The position numbers and the translations under genes are program-made. The notes below the pieces were generated by a model. That model was not told where the DNA came from and did not search any database. It saw only the letters and a list, made by a program, of their open reading frames with translations. From the NCBI GenBank assembly GCA_022497155.1, contig MU385717.1:1-64000 (forward strand): a stretch of DNA of 64,000 nucleotides, written 5' to 3'. This document shows, one piece after another, positions 58,216 through 64,000 of the stretch. The stretch comes from Whalleya microplaca (lineage: Eukaryota > Ascomycota > Sordariomycetes > Xylariales > Xylariaceae). Within the stretch, counting starts at the first letter, position 1. Each line of letters begins with the position of its first letter.

Positions 58216-59671
58216 ATGAGCCCCGAGGCCGTCGACATGTCGGCGACCACGCGCGAGATCCTCGGCAAGGTGCGCCAGATGGTGCCGCCGATGCTCGAGA
58301 GGTTCCATAAAGGTGAGCAGCAGAACGAGCTTCCCTTCCCTCGGTGGGCGGCTGGCGTAGCGAGGGGGAGTAGACGGGATAGGGGAGTCTCGGGGATGAA
58401 TAGGGGAGATTGAGGAAACAGAATGAAAGGTACGAGATAGGATGCTTATGCCCCGGTGTGTGATAATAGGTCAGTTGGGCCGCGTCGCTGTCATCGGTGG
58501 CAGCGAGGACTACACCGGCGCGCCGTACTTCTCGGCGATGGCGAGCGCGCGGTTGGGGTGTGATATGGTATGTGATCAAGAACTCTGTCTCTATGTCTTC
58601 TGCCCTGCTTACCTCTTGGTTTCTGATCCCCCTTGCCCTCCCCATGCGCCGTCCTCTTTCCTCTAACGAAACGAAGCTGAGACTAACGACCACTCTCTCA
58701 CAATAGTCCCACGTAATCTGCACCCCCGCGGCCGCCGCCGTGATCAAGACCTACAGCCCGAACCTGATGGTGCATCCCTTAATGCGCCAGTCATCCCCTC
58801 CCTCACCCTCACCCAAACCCACGGACCTCGACGAAGAAGCCGTCTCGATCTCGCGCCCCATAATCGACCTGCTCCCCCGCCTGCACGTCCTCGTCGTCGG
58901 CCCCGGCCTCGGCCGCGACCCGCTCATGCACGCGACGTGCGCGCGCGTGCTGGCGGCGGCCCGCGAGCGCGGGCTGTGCGTCGTGCTCGACGCGGACGCG
59001 CTGGCGCTCGTGCAGAGCACCCCCGAGCTCGTCATGGGGTGGCGCGGCGTCGTGCTCACGCCGAATGTGGTTGAGTTCGGACGCCTGTGGAAGGGACTCA
59101 AGGGTAGTAAGGGGGATGGTGGTGGTGGCGACGCGGGCTCGGTGGAGGAGCTCGCGCGCGCGCTCGGCGGCGTGTGCATAGTGCAGAAGGGCGCGCGCGA
59201 CCTGATTAGCGACGGTGAGGCGGCCACGCTCGCTGTTGATGTTGAGGGTGGGCTGAAGAGGAGTGGTGGGCAGGGCGACACGCTGACCGGGTGTATCGCG
59301 ACGTTCCTTGCCTGGCGGGGCGCGTATCTCGATGGGCTCTGGGACCACGGCGGGAAGTTGCGGAAGGAGGAGTTGTTGGCGTTGGCGGCTTTTGGGGGCG
59401 CGTGTGTTACGAGGGTATGTTGTTTTTTGCTTGGTTCTCGCTTTGTATTGTCTGTCTTTCTGTCTTGCCTCTTGGTCTGTCTGCCTTGAGCGGACAGATC
59501 ATGAGGTGGATAGGTGGATATGCGCGGGCATGTTTATGACTGATAATGCTACAGGAATGCTCCCGTCGCGCTTTTGCGAAGAAGGGCAGGAGTCTGCAGG
59601 CTAGCGACTTGACTGATGAGGTTCATGACGCATTCAACGCCCTCATCGGAGAGCCGGATCAGCAAGGGTAG
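58216..59671 (+). CDS. ATP-dependent (S)-NAD(P)H-hydrate dehydratase, 339 aa, four exons
   Basis: Exons are 58216-58312, 58470-58567, 58707-59414 and 59555-59671; introns are 157, 139 and 140 nt, all in phase. The fold is ribokinase-like (YjeF C-terminal/CARKD family). It has [20 protein letters not shown] at residues 36-55, GPGLGRD at 130-136, [16 protein letters not shown] at 182-189, a VQKGARD strand, and the ATP/active-site motif GGQGDTLTG at 252-260. The enzyme dehydrates damaged NADHX and NADPHX back to NADH and NADPH using ATP, working with an epimerase encoded elsewhere. The length is near the usual 330-350. A low-complexity Gly/Asp insert ([13 protein letters not shown]) lies in a loop. 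No targeting peptide is obvious. Confidence 0.93.
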
Positions 59672-62600
59672 GCTGCACCAGGTGCTCTACGTGAAGATAG
59701 GGGGTTTTACTGACAAGTTGCAGATAGGTCGAGTTACGACTACGAGACAACAACACATTCAAGATTATAGGTTAGAATCTAACGTTGTGTGGAAGCTCTG
59801 GCTTGCTACATCTAGACGATAGTAGTTACGTGTCTTGAGATAGATCATATCTAGCTTGAAAGCGCGTGTAACAGACTGTTACGAGGTTACGACAATACAG
59901 TAAAATCTCTTGTACATAGATTGTATCGGTAGATTGCTAATATGATTTTGAAGGGACGGAATTATAAGATAGACATATTTTACGGAAATATTCAGGCTGT
60001 AGAACGACGTCTTACCTTACCTCGAAAGTCTTGTCAACCCGTCAAAGTGAAGGGTCTTAAAAGATATACAACGATGGCTAGTGCTTGTAACAACGCTGGA
60101 AGACCTAGAGGGGTTCAATGCAGAGCAAAATCATTCCTGATATAACGTACACTGATGCGGCATTAAATCATTAACTCGTTTCTTCACAGGGGATTTATGT
60201 TGTAGACATTGTGCGTCCTGACAGCGAGGGGAAGTGAGACCAATTCTTCGTAACACTAGATCCAGAGGTTGTTGGGCAAACTGCCGTGTTTGTGTGCTGC
60301 TGTGACGGCTTGAACTTCGGAGATTGTCTTGCCCGTGCAGGCCTCTACGCAGGTTTCCCCATACTCGTGCTCAGTATGACAAGTCGGGGAGTTTCGCAGC
60401 AGGCCCTCGAGGGTTAGCGTCTCTAAATAGGGGCTGGGTGGTGAATTCGAGATCTTATATCCACGCAGTGAGTGTGGGCTGAATCTGCAATCAATCAGCA
60501 GGATCTCGCATGAGTATGCGGCTCGCCTCGAGGATAATTGTAGAATATTCTCATATAACGAAGCAAAAGGCTGAAGTTGGAGTCGAGCTGGCGGTATCCC
60601 AGGCTTGACTCGAATGGTGACGGCGATCGAGATTAATCTGGCAGGCCGCGTTGCAACTGTCACCGGGACGCTGCATCTGCATCGGCGGACGGGATACAAG
60701 CAAAACCCCTTCTTACACCGGGAGGCTCGTAGGACCTGAGGCCTTGTCGGCGCTGCTGCAAGATGGTCTGGCGGACCGGCCGTCTCGCTTCATTGAGGGG
60801 CCCATTGGCTCACGATTGTAGGTCACCGTGTACTAAGACACATTGCCGGGTCGGTACAACAGGAGAGACGTAATGGCCTTTCAGTGTACGGTATCTGTCT
60901 GGCTATTTGAAATGGTCAATGAGATGCCATATGGCCTTGAGGCTGATTCAATACGTAAATCTCCGAGTTAACCGGGCTCTTTGTCTACTTATGATCTGTC
61001 AGTAACACACATATAAGTTTGTCTTGAAGGGTAGCATCTTATCTCATGTGGTCGAAAATTTACCTCTTGTGTATTATGCTGAAATATACCATCCGTATGC
61101 AATCATCACAAGGAGAAAAGGGATGTGGCTCCGGAAGCACCGACAATGTGAACGAACCATACTCTTGGCTAGGTTGATCTCCCGCAGAACAACGGAGCTA
61201 GATCAGCAATGTTTGACAAAAGCTCGGGGATCTGAAGGCATTGGCTACTATGACAGCATAATACGTCAACTTCTAGGAGGCCTACGGAATAAGCAAGCAC
61301 TGAAAATGCGTCCTTGACCATTCACGCTCTTCGGAACGGCGCTCGGAGAACCAAGGCTTCAGACTAAAACCCTAGAGATCTCGCATTAGGGAGTCTCACG
61401 GATGCATTGGGGAGGCTAGGCAAATTTGCATGTACTAGACCGGAGGCAGATTGTCTACTTAGGAGAAGAGACTAGCCGCTACCATATATACGACCATATG
61501 TAGGGAGATCGGGCTGTTCAAGGCGTACCGAACGGTCGGATTTATCTAAATACCGGTAGTATCAATGTACGGCCGGATCGAGCATGTCCAGTCCCAAGTA
61601 AACAAGCACAAGAGCAATCAGTACTTACGTACATGGAAAGACGCTGTAGATGTCCGCACCAACGTTTACCTAAAGCTTAATTGACTTTCCATGTCACCTT
61701 TACAGTTCATGCGGGTGCGTGCCTCTAAGTTCAGATGCACAGCGTACCCGCGTGGGTGGCGCGGGACCTGACAGGCGGGAGGGTTGCTTGTGTGGTAGTG
61801 TGTGTATCCTTGAAGCAAATCCGACTCCTGAGGACATTCGAGGCGGGGGGTGAGAAAAAGCAAAGACATTGATCCAGGAGCAAAGAGGGGCCAGCCCGGC
61901 GACTTCACTCCATTTTAAGACAGATGTCCTAGTTAAACATCCCTGGTGATGAGGTTGGGGTTTATCATAAATTGTTTTCAGCTTGTCCAGCTTACAGTAG
62001 TTGAAACTGACGAAGGCGACACAAGGAGGTCGACCATCCAAACGAAGAGGCTTACATAAGCCCCTTGTTTCCTTCCATGCGGCTACATATGGAAAGTCTG
62101 GGGAGGTTTTAGTGGGCTCGCTTTTTACCTACTAGGTAGACCTACCTGCCAACCAGTGCCCTGAAAGACCTGCCCACTTAGCACTGCACCATCCCCAGCC
62201 TTCCCCTAATACAGGCTGACAGCTACCTAACCAAAGGTAGTTCAAATTTGAACTTTTTACCTGTCTTATTCATCTCAAACTACCTACAACATACTAGGCC
62301 AATGAAGTCGACGTTCACACATCGTCTGCAATCATTCCCTTGCAGCAATATGATTCACTTCTGTCTTTTCCTTAGTCCAATAATTGCACTCATCTCTACC
62401 CTAGACAAGTGAAGGGATTAGGGATACAGGGTCTTTTACGAACCACAGCGCCGGTATAAGGCGGATAGAAGCGAACAGGTCTAAAGGATCTTCGTCAAGG
62501 TTCATCACACTCAAGAAATGCCGAGGTATGCGAGGTAGTCCTACATTATGGCTTTCTCGGCGCTTTTTTTCAACATGGACGTATCTGCCTTGGTAATCGT

Positions 62601-64000
62601 TCACGCAAAGGGAATAAGACGAGCTTGGTTTTGCTTTTAGGACCTGCTGTCTTAGACAACCCATCTCAGACAATCCACCGCGGCGGGGAGTGTGGCGGGC
62701 TAGAGTTCCAGACCGTGTCAAGCAAGTTCATCGGGTATTGATGCTACTCGTATCGAAATACCATACGTAGCTGATAGTTCGTGACATTAGTGCCAGTCAC
62801 AGGCCCCCCGTTGCAGCACGTTTGCAGGGAGAAAAGGGGCTACTATTCAAGGGCTACATTATCATCAACATTAATGTGCCTCGGGTTGGCAAACACCCTG
62901 TGGTCGAACAAGCACATATACCAACATGAAGTGACTACATGTAAGATTCACGCGTTGCACCAATCACCGAGGTCATTCCTTTGTCAAGGTAAACAGCGAG
63001 ATTAAACGAGTACAAGTACTTGTATATAACATGAATTGTGTTATGTGTGCCCCCTGTATTCTGTACAATACATTGATACATACACATATCAATGTATGGT
63101 TGTGACTGCCAACCGTAGGAATGATGTCAAGTCGGATCCGATCTGGCAATTCCTTTGTCGGCAGGTGCGGCCTGGGCTGTCACATTCCCAAATTGATAAG
63201 TTGCTAGCCATTTCGACCAATGGTAGCCAGCCTGCCCCGGGACTGACTTGATCAGCCCCCAGGACCAGCCGTGTTACCACTGCAAGCTCCAAAGAAGGCC
63301 GAGATTCCAATGCTTGTCTTGTCCATCATCTGCCACCGTATGTTGGTTGATGTGCCTATACACTCGCCAACCGACTGGTATTACTCATGCACCGGCCGGT
63401 AGACGGTAGGGTTCGAATCACCGCTTCTCGTCCTTTTGTTCGGCCTCATTCGAATACTTTACCCCCCTTAGCCAGGTTTGAATTCCTGGTCCCAACCGGT
63501 CTTCTCCAATACACCACCGCCCTCACTATATCCGCCACACCGTCGAATTGCTTTATGAATATCGTAGCCGTGCCGGCCTCAGGTCCAATAGGTCCCTGCG
63601 ATTTGGCTGCCCCGGACGCCACCATCGTCTAGATCGATTTTATATCAGCATCCTTGCCCGCCTTACTGTACCCGCAAATGTCTGAACCCTTTTTATACCG
63701 AATCTTACTTCGTATAACTTTCTAACGAAGCCCGCCTCGTCAGAACCATCGTGACAACGCACATGCTTCTCTATGTTGCGTCCGTTTCTTCTTTCATGAC
63801 ATTGAGAGGGTCTGGCATCCTTCAAATTAATCTGTTGTGCCATCTAGCACCAAGAGCCAGCCTACTCGGTTGTGCAATGCCGGCCCTGCGGGCGTCAAGA
63901 TGACTTGTACCGCAAATATCTACTATTCGTCACACTCCATCCCATCTATCCCCCAGTGCCCTGTGGATTGCCCTTCCCTATTACTATTCCCTGTCGTCTC
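59672..64000. other. 4.3 kb without a recognised gene
   Basis: Normal base composition. The open frames are short, overlap on both strands and show no family motif. Examples are a 106-codon minus frame at 62,401-62,721 and an 81-codon plus frame at 63,387-63,632. A TACCTACTAGGTAGACCTAC-type patch near 62,130 resembles fungal promoter sequence but leads into no convincing gene before the window ends. Confidence 0.4.
60256..60699 (-). pseudogene. Possible remnant of an F-box/LRR-type gene
   Basis: The minus strand is open for 147 codons. The middle (SPYLETLTLEGLLRNSPTC) reads like a leucine-rich strand of fungal F-box proteins. The upstream part is not convincing, and no F-box or start with good context is found. 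It could equally be a chance frame. Confidence 0.2.

Noticed and set aside
62401..62721. 106-codon minus-strand frame
   Set aside because: No motif, no splice extension, and overlapping frames of similar length occur elsewhere in the gene-free right end.
63390..63425. GGTTCGAATCACC resembling a tRNA T-loop
   Set aside because: The stem does not pair and no tRNA body fits upstream.

Overview
The window is nuclear DNA of a filamentous ascomycete. Three things show this: protein genes carry short GT-AG introns (about 54-220 nt), there is a mitochondrial ATP synthase alpha gene, and the left half is saturated with C-to-T/G-to-A changes as left by repeat-induced point mutation (RIP). The Atp1 protein reads most like Sordariomycetes, perhaps Hypocreales; this placement is from memory of the family, not from a search.

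Bases 1 to about 34,600 are a gene-free, very AT-rich pile of LTR retrotransposons. Three structural families can be delimited by paired LTRs, polypurine tracts and target-site duplications (TSDs). (1) 'T', a non-autonomous TRIM-like element of about 1.63 kb with LTRs of about 276-316 bp and a CAG/CTG-rich minisatellite inside; five copies, T1-T5. (2) Two autonomous-type Gypsy elements: Gypsy-2 (189-bp LTRs, + strand, pol relic with chromodomain) and Gypsy-1 (235-bp LTRs, - strand, TSD TTAGC). (3) 'X', a second non-autonomous LTR family of 2.2-2.4 kb; two copies. From 3,866 to 21,972 four insertions are nested: T2 contains Gypsy-2, which contains Gypsy-1, which contains T3. X1 sits inside T5, and X2 interrupts the 3' LTR of T5. 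Element names are local labels.

From 34.6 to about 47 kb base composition is normal but genes are sparse: unmutated ends of the repeat families, a broken ankyrin-repeat gene, a small secreted cysteine-rich protein gene (37.0-37.5 kb), a secreted GH18 chitinase carrying a CBM18 chitin-binding module (40.7-42.3 kb), an orphan gene pair (42.8-43.9 kb) and a MITE-like element (45.1-45.6 kb).

From 47.4 to 59.7 kb genes are denser: a DgoD-type D-galactonate dehydratase, an F-box protein, a BBE-like FAD-linked oxidoreductase, Atp1, and ATP-dependent NAD(P)HX dehydratase. Secreted and catabolic genes lie towards the repeat block, and the housekeeping genes atp1 and the NAD(P)HX repair gene lie furthest from it. 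No biosynthetic cluster is evident. Bases 59.7-64.0 kb hold no gene I recognise. All exon coordinates were derived by hand from splice signals and protein continuity.
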